This document shows positions 1 to 7,652 of a stretch of DNA of 13,624 nucleotides, piece by piece. The DNA is from Pseudomonadota bacterium (GTDB lineage: Bacteria > Pseudomonadota > Alphaproteobacteria > Rhizobiales > Beijerinckiaceae): assembly GCA_023423995.1 (NCBI GenBank), contig JAFAEL010000155.1:1-13624 (forward strand), read 5' to 3'. The notes beneath the pieces are model-generated. The model searched no databases, was not told the origin of the DNA, and worked only from the letters and a program-made list of their open reading frames with translations. The position numbers and the translations under genes are program-made. Within the stretch, counting starts at the first letter, position 1. Every line of letters begins with the position of its first letter.

Positions 1-45
1 ATCCAGGGCCGGGCGGCGGCCTGCCCGAGAGATACCCGGCGGGGC

Positions 46-354
46 TCAGTAGCCCCCGTCCTGCTGCGAGGCGACCCAGGTCGCGAAAGCTTCGCGCGCG
101 GCAGCATCGGGCTGCCGGCCGGCATCGTCGCACCAGATGGAGAACTCGAACGGGTCGATGATCGCCCGGGCGGCCTTGCGCCCGCTGGCCTTGACCCGCT
201 GCTCGGTCTGCTCGGCCTCCTTCAGCCAATGCTCGAAGCGGTCGGGCAGGCTGTCGCTGTCCAGCATCATGTCCCGGGCCTGCTCGTAATCAGGCTCCAG
301 GAACCACGGGATGCCGACGGCTTCCGTCCGGACTCCCTGTGCCCCGTCCCCCAT
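46..354 (-). CDS. small uncharacterised soluble protein (102 aa)
   Basis: I do not recognise a named family. The product is small, acidic and soluble, with no signal peptide or membrane segment. It starts MGDGAQGVRTEAVGIPWFLE, has an acidic and Met-rich stretch (YEQARDMMLDSDSLPDRF), a charged helix containing EAEQTEQRVKASGRKAAR, and a tail with FEFSIWCDD and FATWVASQQDGGY. The frame is open 18 codons further upstream, but I chose the ATG at 354 because a clear GGAGG lies 5 bases before it and the extra residues are low-complexity. The pattern of conserved-looking aromatic residues suggests a real protein rather than a shadow. It follows the TPR gene on the same strand with a 148-base gap, so it may have its own promoter. 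Its function is unknown. Confidence 0.7.
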   Translation of the reverse strand: MGDGAQGVRTEAVGIPWFLEPDYEQARDMMLDSDSLPDRFEHWLKEAEQTEQRVKASGRKAARAIIDPFEFSIWCDDAGRQPDAAAREAFATWVASQQDGGY

Positions 355-359
355 CCGAA

Positions 360-364
360 CCTCC
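360..364 (-). promoter_or_regulatory. Shine-Dalgarno deciding the start of the 102-aa gene
   Basis: The minus strand reads GGAGG here, 5 bases upstream of the ATG at 352-354. This favours that start over the longer open frame beginning at 408. Confidence 0.65.
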
Positions 365-502
365 CCCGCGCGCCACCGCTCCGCCCCGGCGCCGGCTGCG
401 AAAACCACGCGAGTGTCGCGGAAACGGCCCCGAGTTCCAGATGCCCCGCGTCAGGTCTCGTGATCAAGGGGCCGGTCGCTTCGCGCGTCCGGCCCGCTCG
501 GG

Positions 503-1132
503 TCAGAGATCGCGGCCTTCGATCTCGGGTGTGATCCGCTCCACGATCTTCTTCGCATCGTCCAGGAACGGGTGCAGTTCCAGCGCCTTGCGATAGGCGT
601 CGAGGGCGCGGCGCTTGTCTCCGGACGCCATGTAGACGTGGCCGAGCGCCGCCCAGGCGGAGAAGTGGCGCGGCTCGGCCGTCAGGGCCCGGTGCAGGTC
701 CGCCATGGCGTCCGCCGGATCCTCCAGCAGGTAGAAGGCCGCGGCGCGGCGATGCCAGGCTTCCGCCCAGTTGGGCCGGAGCTGCGTCACCCGGTCGAGA
801 AGCTCGATGGCGAGCGGCGCGTCCTTGCCCTCCAGCGCCTCGACGGCGCGGGACATGAGGAGGTCGGCCGTGTCGCTCCCCGACCGGGCGAGACGCCGCT
901 CGATCAGGTTGGCGACGCCTTTCGCCTCCGTCTCGTCGCCGGCGGCGGCGAGGCGGGCGTAGAGGTCGTCCAGCGTGGAAGGCCTGCGGGTTTCGGGTTT
1001 CGGCTTCGCCTGGCCGTCGGCCGGGCTCTGCTCCAGCGAGAGGCCGGGAGAGCGCTCCGGGCGGGACATCTGGGCGAGCGCGGCCGTCGCGCCGAGCGCG
1101 CAGGCGAGCGTCGAGACGATGAGCCGTCGCAT
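503..1132 (-). CDS. secreted TPR-repeat protein
   Basis: This 209-aa protein begins with a Sec-type signal peptide: MRRLIVSTLACALGATAALA, with probable cleavage after ALA at residue 20. A Pro/Lys-rich linker (about 21-52) follows, then helices and three tetratricopeptide repeats at roughly 90-121, 122-155 and 156-189. The last repeat is the most canonical (AWAALGHVYMASGDKRRALD, then AYRKALELHPF). TPRs are protein-protein interaction scaffolds, so a periplasmic adaptor or assembly role is likely, but no partner can be named. Similar small exported TPR proteins are common in Hyphomicrobiales. The gene is divergent from rmuC across 142 bases that must hold both promoters; I could not pick out a convincing -35/-10 pair. 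The upstream Shine-Dalgarno is weak. Confidence 0.85.
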   Translation of the reverse strand: MRRLIVSTLACALGATAALAQMSRPERSPGLSLEQSPADGQAKPKPETRRPSTLDDLYARLAAAGDETEAKGVANLIERRLARSGSDTADLLMSRAVEALEGKDAPLAIELLDRVTQLRPNWAEAWHRRAAAFYLLEDPADAMADLHRALTAEPRHFSAWAALGHVYMASGDKRRALDAYRKALELHPFLDDAKKIVERITPEIEGRDL

Positions 1133-1274
1133 CCGGGGATCATCCCGGAGGCGTACGATCCCGTCAATGTGGCGCGATGGCCGGCGTCGCGCTGTGGATC
1201 GCGGCCGCTGCGGGCTCGCCCTGAAGGGCCGTTCGTTCTAGCTTTGTTCGGCTGTCCGACTCGCACGAGACCTC

Positions 1275-2810
1275 ATGCCGTTCGATCCCGTTTGGCTCGC
1301 CGTCGCGCTGGGTTGCGTAACCTCCGCGCTCTCGCTTCTCGCCGCCTTCAAGCCCCGGGTGGCGAGCGACCCGCTGCTGCGGGACAGCCTCGACGATCTC
1401 CGGAAGGATCTCGGCCTCCTGCGCACGGCCTTGGCGGAGGACCTGAGGCGCGGCCGCGAGGAGACCGGCAGCCAGGCCCGCGACCTGCGGGAGGAAGTGC
1501 AGACGATCGTGGCCCGGCTCAGCGAGACGCTCGGCGGCAATATCGGCCGGCTCGGGACGGCGCAGGCGGAGAAGATCGAGGGCGTCGTCACGAACGTGAA
1601 GTCGCTCGCGGATGCCAACGAGCGCCGGCTCGGCGAGATGCGACGCGACGCCGACGAGGGCGGCAAGGCGCTGCGCGAGGAGGTCGTGCGGCAGCTGAAA
1701 GCGCTGGGCGAACTCCTCGACGGCAGGCTGGAGAAGGGCGCGGTGTCGCAGAAGGAGCGCCTGGACGGGGTCGCAGGCGAGATCCGGCGCCTCATCCAGA
1801 CGAACGCGGAAGCCAACGAAAACCTTCGCCGGACCGTGGAAGGCAAGCTCGAGACGTTGCGCAACGACAATGCGCAGAAGCTCGAGGAGATGCGCAAGAC
1901 CGTCGACGAGAAGCTGCAGGGCACGCTCGAGGAGCGGCTCGGCGAGAAGTTCAAGATCGTCAGCCACCAGCTCGAACAGGTGTTCAAGAGCGTGGGCGAG
2001 ATGCAGTCGCTCGCCTCCGGCGTCGGCGACCTCAAGCGCGTGCTGACCAACGTGAAGACGCGCGGCACCTGGGCAGAGGTGTCGCTCGGCCACCTGCTCG
2101 AGCAGGTGATGGCGCCCGAGCAGTTCGTCCGCAACGTGGAGATCAAGCCGGGATCGGGCGAGCGCGTCGAGTTCGCGATCCGGCTCCCGGGGCAGGGCGA
2201 GGGCGACCGGGCCGTCCTCCTGCCGATCGACGCCAAGTTCCCGAGCGAGGATTACGAGCGGCTGATCGACGCTTCCGAACGCGCCGACGCGGCCGCCGTC
2301 GAGGCGGCCCTGAAGGGCCTGGAGACCCGCATCCGCCAGGAGGGGCAGACGATCTGCTCCAAGTACATCTCGCCCCCCGACACGACGGATTTCGGGATCC
2401 TCTACCTGCCGACGGAGGGCCTCTATGCCGAGGTGATCCGGCGGCCCGGCCTGGTCGATCACCTCCAGGGCCAGTGCCGCATCGTCGTGGCAGGCCCGAC
2501 CGTTCTCCTCGCCATCCTGAACAGCCTGCGCATGGGGTTCCGCACGCTCGCCATCCAGCAGCGCTCCAGCGAGGTCTGGCAGACGCTCGCGGCCGTGAAG
2601 ACCGAGTTCGGCAAGTATGGCGAAGTGCTCGATGCGGTGCGGAAGAAGCTGAACGAGGCCACGAACCAGATCGACAAGGTGGCCGTGCGCAAGCGCGCCA
2701 TCGACCGCAAGCTGCGGGATGTCGAGAGCCTGCCGGAAGGGGAGGCCGGGGCGGTCCTCTCCCTCGACCGGCTGATCCAGGACGGCGACCTGCTCGACGC
2801 TGCGGAGTGA
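1275..2810 (+). CDS. rmuC: RmuC family DNA recombination protein
   Basis: RmuC is a predicted nuclease-like protein that limits recombination at inverted repeats in E. coli. This copy (511 aa) has the standard plan: an N-terminal membrane anchor (about residues 5-24, ending LLAAF), a long charged coiled coil (about 30-250), then the RmuC domain. Domain signatures are GTWAEVSLGHLLEQ (264-277), ERVEFAIRLPG (296-306) and LLPIDAKFPSEDYERL (315-330). The D319-A-K321 triplet fits the D-x-K of the PD-(D/E)XK fold, to which RmuC is assigned. Length matches the family. The start ATG has only a weak GAG upstream, but it puts the anchor at the right place. Nothing downstream is obviously coupled to it; the next gene begins 121 bases later with its own strong ribosome-binding site. 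Confidence 0.95.
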   Translation: MPFDPVWLAVALGCVTSALSLLAAFKPRVASDPLLRDSLDDLRKDLGLLRTALAEDLRRGREETGSQARDLREEVQTIVARLSETLGGNIGRLGTAQAEKIEGVVTNVKSLADANERRLGEMRRDADEGGKALREEVVRQLKALGELLDGRLEKGAVSQKERLDGVAGEIRRLIQTNAEANENLRRTVEGKLETLRNDNAQKLEEMRKTVDEKLQGTLEERLGEKFKIVSHQLEQVFKSVGEMQSLASGVGDLKRVLTNVKTRGTWAEVSLGHLLEQVMAPEQFVRNVEIKPGSGERVEFAIRLPGQGEGDRAVLLPIDAKFPSEDYERLIDASERADAAAVEAALKGLETRIRQEGQTICSKYISPPDTTDFGILYLPTEGLYAEVIRRPGLVDHLQGQCRIVVAGPTVLLAILNSLRMGFRTLAIQQRSSEVWQTLAAVKTEFGKYGEVLDAVRKKLNEATNQIDKVAVRKRAIDRKLRDVESLPEGEAGAVLSLDRLIQDGDLLDAAE

Positions 2811-2919
2811 CGCCGCGAACTCTGGCGGAACCGGGGCCGCCTGCAGATCGGGGCCGAGTGGCGCAAGTTGACGAGCGTGCTAGAAGCCCGTCCCAAGAGA
2901 CTTCACCCAATAGAGACTT

Positions 2920-2924
2920 GGAGG
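2920..2924 (+). promoter_or_regulatory. strong Shine-Dalgarno of the substrate-binding protein gene
   Basis: GGAGG lies 7 bases before the ATG at 2932 and fixes that start. This is among the strongest ribosome-binding sites in the window, consistent with an abundant periplasmic binding protein. A TTGACG at 2868-2873 could be a -35 element, but I see no matching -10 at 16-18 bases. Confidence 0.65.
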
Positions 2925-2931
2925 ATCGCTT

Positions 2932-3960
2932 ATGGACCGCCGTTCGTTTGTCGCAGGCGCGGGTGCGCTGACATTTGCCGCAGCCCTGTCCGACCGCAGC
3001 CTCGCGCAGGCTGGGGGCGCGCCGGAAAAGGCCAAGGTCACGCTGGGCGTGGGCGGCAAGCCGCTCCTCTACTACCTCCCGCTGACCATCGCGGAGCGCC
3101 GCGGCTTCTTCAAGGAAGAGGGGCTCGACGTCGACATCAATGATTTCGGCGGCGGCGCGAAGTCGCTCCAGGCGCTGATCGGCGGCTCCGTCGACGTGGT
3201 GACGGGCGCCTACGAGCACACGATCCGCATGCAGGCGAAGGGCCAGGAGATCCAGGCCGTCTGCGAGCTCGGCCGCTTCCCGGCCATCGTCATCGGCGTG
3301 AAGACCGAGAAGGCGGGCGAGATCAAGTCGGTCGCCGATCTGAAGGGCAAGAAGGTGGGCGTGACGGCGCCGGGCTCGTCGACCGCGATCACCATGCAAT
3401 ATGCGCTCGTGAAGGCCGGCCTTCGGCCGAACGACGTCGCCTTCATCGGCGTCGGCGGCGGCGCCGGTGCGGTCGCCGCCATGCAGCGGGGCGAGATCGA
3501 CGCGATCTCGCATCTCGACCCGGTCATCGCGAAGCTCGAGGTCGACGGCGCCATCAAGGTGCTGATCGACACGCGCACCGAGGCCGGCACGAAGGATCTG
3601 TTCGGCGGCGCGAACCCGGCGGCGGTCGTCTACCTGAAGAAGGACTTCATCGCCGCGAACCCGAACACGACCCAGCGTCTCGTGAACGCCCACGTGAAGG
3701 CGCTCAAGTGGCTGGCTTCGGCCACTCCGGAGCAGGTCGCGGACGTGGTGCCGTCCGAGTATCATCTCGGCGACAAGCCGCTTTACCTGCGCGCCGTGAA
3801 GAACTCGCTCGAGAGCTATTCGCGCACCGGCATCATCCCGAAGGAGGGCATGGAGAGCGTGCTCGACACGCTGCGCAAGCTCGATGCGGAGCTCGCCAAC
3901 GCGAAGATCGATCTCGCGGCCACGTTCACGGACCGCTTCGTGAAGCAGGCCTCGGCCTGA
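2932..3960 (+). CDS. ABC transporter substrate-binding protein, NitT/TauT (SsuA/THI5-like) type
   Basis: This 342-aa periplasmic binding protein has a twin-arginine leader: DRRSFVAG at residues 2-9, a hydrophobic core, and likely cleavage after SLAQA around residue 26. The mature part has the NMT1/SsuA-like layout. It contains YYLPLTIAERRGFFKEEGLD near the N-terminus, then GGSVDVVTGAYEHTIRMQAKG, the hinge segment SVADLKGKKVGVTAPGSST, and GVGGGAGAVAAMQRGEIDAI. The family binds nitrate, sulfonates, taurine, thiamine precursors or aromatic acids; the ligand cannot be read from sequence. No ABC permease or ATPase gene lies beside it. It is an orphan component here and must work with a transporter encoded elsewhere, or be a sensor. 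The next gene is an MFS transporter 92 bases downstream on the same strand. Confidence 0.92.
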   Translation: MDRRSFVAGAGALTFAAALSDRSLAQAGGAPEKAKVTLGVGGKPLLYYLPLTIAERRGFFKEEGLDVDINDFGGGAKSLQALIGGSVDVVTGAYEHTIRMQAKGQEIQAVCELGRFPAIVIGVKTEKAGEIKSVADLKGKKVGVTAPGSSTAITMQYALVKAGLRPNDVAFIGVGGGAGAVAAMQRGEIDAISHLDPVIAKLEVDGAIKVLIDTRTEAGTKDLFGGANPAAVVYLKKDFIAANPNTTQRLVNAHVKALKWLASATPEQVADVVPSEYHLGDKPLYLRAVKNSLESYSRTGIIPKEGMESVLDTLRKLDAELANAKIDLAATFTDRFVKQASA

Positions 3961-3970
3961 CGCAGCGCTT

Positions 3971-3995
3971 GCGGTGCAGCACAGGGTTGCACCGC
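3971..3995 (+). other. 8-bp inverted repeat after the binding-protein gene
   Basis: GCGGTGCA (3971-3978) pairs perfectly with TGCACCGC (3988-3995) across a 9-base loop, starting 10 bases after the stop codon. No T-tract follows, so it is not a classical intrinsic terminator. It may protect the 3' end of the mRNA or attenuate read-through. Confidence 0.4.
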
Positions 3996-4009
3996 GCGTG
4001 ACGCTCGAA

Positions 4010-4048
4010 AGGTCTCCGGGGAGTATTCGCTGCGGCGCCCGGAGACCT
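4010..4048 (+). promoter_or_regulatory. 11-bp perfect hairpin covering the MFS gene's ribosome-binding site
   Basis: AGGTCTCCGGG (4010-4020) is perfectly complementary to CCCGGAGACCT (4038-4048), with a 17-base loop. The right arm contains GGAG (4041-4044), 8 bases before the ATG at 4053, and the stem ends 4 bases before that ATG. In RNA the stem would bury the Shine-Dalgarno of the exporter. It lacks a T-tract, so a terminator is less likely. A DNA operator is an alternative reading. Confidence 0.5.
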
Positions 4049-4052
4049 GCCC

Positions 4053-5297
4053 ATGAGCGCTAATGTTGCCGATGCCGGCGGCGCCTCCGGCGCTGCCGCC
4101 GCCACGCCGAGCCGGCCCAAGGAAGGCGCGGTCGTCGGGATCCTGGCGGCGATCAGCCTCTCGCATTGCCTGAACGACCTCATCCAGTCGCTCGTCCCGG
4201 CCCTCTACCCGATCCTGAAGAGCAGCTACGCGCTCGATTTCGGCCAGGTCGGGCTGATCACGCTCACGTTCCAGCTGACGGCTTCGCTCCTGCAGCCGCT
4301 GGTCGGCCTGTACTCGGACCGCAGGCCGCGCCCGTTCTCGCTCGCCGTCGGCATGGGGTTCACGCTGGTCGGGCTGGTGCTCCTCGCCCATGCGGCGAGC
4401 TTCGGCATGATCGTGATGGCGGCCGCCCTGATCGGCACCGGTTCATCTGTCTTTCACCCCGAGGCCTCGCGCATCGCACGGAGCGCGTCGGGCGGCCGCT
4501 ACGGGCTCGCCCAATCGGTGTTCCAGGTCGGCGGCAATTTCGGCCAGGCGATCGGGCCGCTCCTTGCGGCTTTCGTCGTCGTGCCGAACGGCCAGCGCAG
4601 CGTCGTGTGGTTCTCGCTCGTGGCGCTTGCCGCGATCGCCATCCTCTTCGGGGTCGGGCGCTGGTACAGCCGCCATCTCGTGGCCGCGCTCTCGCGCCCC
4701 CGGGCCGCGATACACCATCACGGCTTGCCGCGCGGGCGGGTCGCGTTCGCGATCGCGATCCTGGTCGTGCTCGTCTTCTCGAAGAACGTCTACACGGCGA
4801 GCCTCAGCTCCTACTACACCTTCTACCTGATCCAACGCTTCGGCGTGACCGTGCAGACCGCCCAGGTCCTGCTGTTCGTCTTCCTGGGATCGGTCGCACT
4901 CGGGACGATTCTCGGCGGCCCGATCGGCGACCGGATCGGCCGCAGGCTCGTGATCTGGGTCTCCATCTTCGGCGCGCTGCCCTTCGCGCTGGCGCTGCCC
5001 TACGTGAACCTGACCTGGACCGTGATCCTGACGATCCCGATCGGCATGATCATGGCCTCGTCCTTCCCGGCGATCGTCGTCTTCGCGCAGGAACTCCTGC
5101 CCGGGCGGGTCGGTGTCGTGTCGGGCCTGTTCTTCGGCCTCGCCTTCGGGATGGGCGGGCTCGGCGCGGCCTTCTTCGGCGAACTCGCCGACCGGACGTC
5201 GATCACCTTCGTCTACCAGGTCAGCGCCTTCCTGCCGGCGATCGGGATCGCGGCCGTGCTCCTTCCCAACCTGCGCCGGCCGGCCGGCTCTAGTTGA
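4053..5297 (+). CDS. MFS transporter, Fsr (fosmidomycin resistance) family
   Basis: This 414-aa inner-membrane protein has 12 predicted membrane segments after a Gly/Ala-rich cytoplasmic start (1-27). Family marks are SLSHCLNDLIQSLVPALYPI in segment 1 (about residues 35-54), the MFS loop 2-3 motif GLYSDRRPRP (85-94), GSSVFHPEASR (130-140), FQVGGNFGQAIGPLLA, and a second MFS motif GGPIGDRIGRR (278-288). SHxxND and FHPEA are typical of Fsr-type drug:H+ antiporters. Fsr exports fosmidomycin in E. coli; the natural substrate of this chromosomal homologue is unknown. The gene follows the lone substrate-binding protein on the same strand, and its Shine-Dalgarno sits in a hairpin. Its 3' end overlaps the convergent DedA-like gene by 8 bases. 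I am sure of the family and unsure of the substrate. Confidence 0.92.
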   Translation: MSANVADAGGASGAAAATPSRPKEGAVVGILAAISLSHCLNDLIQSLVPALYPILKSSYALDFGQVGLITLTFQLTASLLQPLVGLYSDRRPRPFSLAVGMGFTLVGLVLLAHAASFGMIVMAAALIGTGSSVFHPEASRIARSASGGRYGLAQSVFQVGGNFGQAIGPLLAAFVVVPNGQRSVVWFSLVALAAIAILFGVGRWYSRHLVAALSRPRAAIHHHGLPRGRVAFAIAILVVLVFSKNVYTASLSSYYTFYLIQRFGVTVQTAQVLLFVFLGSVALGTILGGPIGDRIGRRLVIWVSIFGALPFALALPYVNLTWTVILTIPIGMIMASSFPAIVVFAQELLPGRVGVVSGLFFGLAFGMGGLGAAFFGELADRTSITFVYQVSAFLPAIGIAAVLLPNLRRPAGSS

Positions 5298-5805
5298 GCC
5301 AGCCGCCCACCGTGCCCGCGGCGTAGAACACCCCGAAGCTCCAGCCGAGGGAGCCGATCAGGTTCGCGATATGGAACGGGACCGGCGACATCCGCACGAT
5401 CCCGGCGACCAGCGGCGCCAGCGGGCGGATCTGCCCCCAGAAATGGGACAGGAGGATGCCGAGCGCGCCCCAGCGCTCGAAGAAGTCGTGCGTCTTCTTG
5501 ACGAGGTCCGGCCGGCGCTTCAGCGGCCAGCGCTCGAGCAGGGACGGTCCGAGCCACAGGCCCAGCCAGTAGGAGACCCAGTATCCGGCCACGCTGCCGA
5601 TTGTCGCCGTGAGCGCCAGCGGCACCAGCCCGATGCCGCCCGCGCCGGCGACCGCGCCCAGAGCGGTGAACAGGACGGTGGCGGGCGCGATGATCGACAC
5701 GAACGCAAGGCATTCGAGGAAGGCGATCAGCAGGATCATCGGCAGGAGCAGTTCCATGTGCCCCTGCGCGAACTCCGTGACGGTCTTGACGAACTCCTGC
5801 AGCAT
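5290..5805 (-). CDS. DedA/SNARE-associated family membrane protein (171 aa)
   Basis: DedA/VTT-domain proteins are inner-membrane proteins, some of which act as flippases or scramblases for lipid carriers such as undecaprenyl phosphate, and affect envelope integrity. The sequence shows a re-entrant and membrane-rich start (MILLIAFLECLAFVSIIAPA, then TVLFTALGAVAGAG) and a glycine-rich segment with GSVAGYWVSYWLGLWLG. It also has the diagnostic C-terminal module: FFERWGALGILLSHFWGQIR, PLAPLVAGIVRMSPVPF, then ANLIGSLGW. At 171 aa it is shorter than the usual roughly 200. I chose the ATG at 5805, preceded by GGAGAG 9 bases upstream. The frame remains open far upstream, but that stretch is the shadow of pdxY. 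The gene is divergent from pdxY (69 bases) and converges on the Fsr gene with an 8-base overlap, so transcripts could interfere at their 3' ends. Confidence 0.88.
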   Translation of the reverse strand: MLQEFVKTVTEFAQGHMELLLPMILLIAFLECLAFVSIIAPATVLFTALGAVAGAGGIGLVPLALTATIGSVAGYWVSYWLGLWLGPSLLERWPLKRRPDLVKKTHDFFERWGALGILLSHFWGQIRPLAPLVAGIVRMSPVPFHIANLIGSLGWSFGVFYAAGTVGGWLN

Positions 5806-5874
5806 CCGGCCTAGCTCTCCGGCGGGTTCCCTCCCGCCCGCGGGACCCATATCTGCTTTCCGGCCGGAGCGCGC

Positions 5875-6723
5875 GTGAACATCCTCTCCATCCAGTCGCA
5901 CGTGGCCTTCGGGCATGTCGGCAATGCCTCCGCGACCTTCCCGATGCAGCGGCTCGGCCACGATGTCTGGCCGATCCACACGGTCCAGTTCTCGAACCAC
6001 ACCGGCTATGGCTCCTGGACGGGGCGCGTCTTCGACGGGCAGGCGATCGAGGAGCTGGTGGATGGGATCGCGGCCCGGGGCGTGCTGCCCTCCTGCGACG
6101 CGGTTCTGTCCGGCTACATGGGCTCGGCCGATATCGGCCAGGCGATCCTCGGCACGGTCGCCCGGGTGCGGGAGGCCAATTCGCAGGCCATCTATTGCTG
6201 CGATCCGGTGATCGGGGATGTCGGCCGCGGCGTGTTCGTCCGGCCGGGCGTTCCGGAATTCATGCGCGACAACGCCGTGCCCTCGGCGGACCTCGTCACC
6301 CCGAACCAGTTCGAGCTCGAATACCTGACCGGCCGCGAGATCCGGACCTCCGGCGACGCCAAGGAGGCCCTGGCGGCGCTCCATGCGATGGGGCCCCGGG
6401 TGGCGCTCGTCACCTCGCTCCACACCGAGGAGACGCCCGCGGATGCGATCGACCTCGCGGCAGGCGAGGGCGGGGTCGTGTTCCGGGTCCGCACGCCGCG
6501 GCTGGGCGTTTCCGTCAATGGCGCGGGGGACGCGATCGCGGCGCTCTTCCTGGTCCATTACCTGGAGAGCGGGTCGGCCCGGGTCGCGCTCGGACGGGCC
6601 GCGTCGTCGGTCTATGGTCTCCTGAAGCGCACGAGCGATGCCGGCTCCCGGGAGATCCTGACCGTCGCCGCGCAGGACGAGTTCGTCTCGCCCACCTGGA
6701 CCTTCGCGGCGGAGCCGGTCTAA
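5875..6723 (+). CDS. pdxY: pyridoxal kinase
   Basis: PdxY phosphorylates pyridoxal with ATP to make pyridoxal 5'-phosphate, in vitamin B6 salvage in the cytoplasm. The 282-aa length is typical. Visible family motifs are the start MNILSIQSHVAFGHVGNASA, DPVIGDVGRGVFV (110-122), TPNQFELEYLTG (142-153), and the ribokinase-family anion hole and catalytic base GAGD (216-219, D219). The start is a GTG at 5875 with GGAG 5 bases upstream, and it aligns with the family N-terminus. It is the first gene of a plus-strand set: a phzF-like gene follows after 26 bases and a NUDIX gene overlaps that one by 4, so they are probably co-transcribed. PdxK is the main alternative name; the N-terminal motif favours PdxY. 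Confidence 0.93.
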   Translation: MNILSIQSHVAFGHVGNASATFPMQRLGHDVWPIHTVQFSNHTGYGSWTGRVFDGQAIEELVDGIAARGVLPSCDAVLSGYMGSADIGQAILGTVARVREANSQAIYCCDPVIGDVGRGVFVRPGVPEFMRDNAVPSADLVTPNQFELEYLTGREIRTSGDAKEALAALHAMGPRVALVTSLHTEETPADAIDLAAGEGGVVFRVRTPRLGVSVNGAGDAIAALFLVHYLESGSARVALGRAASSVYGLLKRTSDAGSREILTVAAQDEFVSPTWTFAAEPV

Positions 6724-6749
6724 GGCAGCGCCTCACCAAAGGGGTCACG

Positions 6750-7652
6750 ATGCGACGCCGCTTCGCCACGCTCGACGTGTTCACCACCCGCCGCTTCGCC
6801 GGCAACCCGCTTGCGGTCGTCCTCGATTCCGAAGGACTCGACGACGGCGCGATGCAGACCATCGCGCGCGAGTTCAACCTCTCCGAGACGGTCTTCGTGC
6901 TCCCGCCGGAGGATCCGCGCCACAAGGCGAGGCTGCGCATCTTCACGCCCGGGCGCGAGCTGCCCTTCGCGGGCCATCCGACGGTCGGGACCGCCGTCCT
7001 TCTCGGTCTCCAGGGCCATAACGGCGCCGCCGCGCAGGCCTTCGGCCTGGAGGAGGGCGTCGGGATCGTCCCCTGCATCGTGGAGGCGCGAGGCGAGGGC
7101 AGCGCCTATGCCCGGTTCCGGCTGCCGCGGCTGCCCGAGGCGCTCGAGGGCGGGCCGGCCGTCGCGGATGCCGCCTGGGCGCTCGGCCTCGATCCGGGGG
7201 AGATCGGGTTCGACCGGCACCTGCCGAGCCGCCATTCGGCCGGCAATCCCTTCGACTTCGTGCCCGTCGCGAGCCGGGACGCGGTCGCCCGCGCGCGGCC
7301 GAACGGCGAGGCCTTCGCGAAGGCGCTCGGCGCCGACGGGCCCGGCGTCTACGTCTATTCCCGCGAGACCACCGAGGCGGGGCGCCATTTCCACGCGCGG
7401 ATGTTCGGCTCGCCGCGGACGGGGATCTCCGAGGACCCGGCGACGGGCTCGGCCGCCGCCGCCTTCGCGGGCGTGCTGATGCAATTCGAGCCGCTCGGCG
7501 ACGGCACCCATTCCTTCGTGATCGAGCAGGGCTACGAGATGGGCCGGCCGAGCGAGATCGACCTGCAGATCGTCATCGAGCACGGCGCGCTCACCTCGGC
7601 CGAGATCGGCGGCGAGGCCATCCTGGTCTCCGAGGGCGAGCTCGAGGCGTGA
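6750..7652 (+). CDS. PhzF family isomerase/epimerase
   Basis: PhzF-like proteins have a diaminopimelate-epimerase-type fold. PhzF itself isomerises a phenazine precursor (DHHA), but most chromosomal homologues have unknown substrates, and nothing here indicates phenazine synthesis. The 300-aa protein shows the family N-terminus DVFTTRRFAGNPLAVVLD (9-26), the catalytic glutamate in NLSETVFVLP (E46), the substrate loop LPFAGHPTVGTA (71-82, H76), and the second-half signature SEDPATGSAAAAFAG (227-241). The start ATG at 6750 has AAGGGG 5 bases upstream; the open frame continues further back through pdxY, but that is shadow. The stop overlaps the next start as GTGA, a sign of translational coupling to the NUDIX gene. 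Confidence 0.92.
   Translation: MRRRFATLDVFTTRRFAGNPLAVVLDSEGLDDGAMQTIAREFNLSETVFVLPPEDPRHKARLRIFTPGRELPFAGHPTVGTAVLLGLQGHNGAAAQAFGLEEGVGIVPCIVEARGEGSAYARFRLPRLPEALEGGPAVADAAWALGLDPGEIGFDRHLPSRHSAGNPFDFVPVASRDAVARARPNGEAFAKALGADGPGVYVYSRETTEAGRHFHARMFGSPRTGISEDPATGSAAAAFAGVLMQFEPLGDGTHSFVIEQGYEMGRPSEIDLQIVIEHGALTSAEIGGEAILVSEGELEA

Noticed and set aside
1164..2462. 432-codon minus-strand open frame antisense to rmuC
   Set aside because: The Leu/Ala/Glu-rich sequence mirrors the rmuC coiled coil on the other strand.
572..2971. 799-codon plus-strand open frame across the TPR and rmuC genes
   Set aside because: Arg/Gly/Pro-rich translation with no domain; it is a GC-driven shadow of the TPR gene and rmuC, both of which have clear family motifs.
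2143..3765. 540-codon minus-strand open frame antisense to rmuC and the binding-protein gene
   Set aside because: Low-complexity His/Arg/Asp-rich sequence typical of antisense frames in high-GC genes; no motif and no start signal.
5806..6558. N-terminal extension of the DedA-like protein
   Set aside because: The extension is antisense to pdxY and shows no protein-like pattern; the ATG at 5805 has a Shine-Dalgarno and a normal DedA start.
6195..6749. N-terminal extension of the PhzF-like protein
   Set aside because: It is a frame-shifted reading of pdxY; the ATG at 6750 gives the family N-terminus and has AAGGGG upstream.
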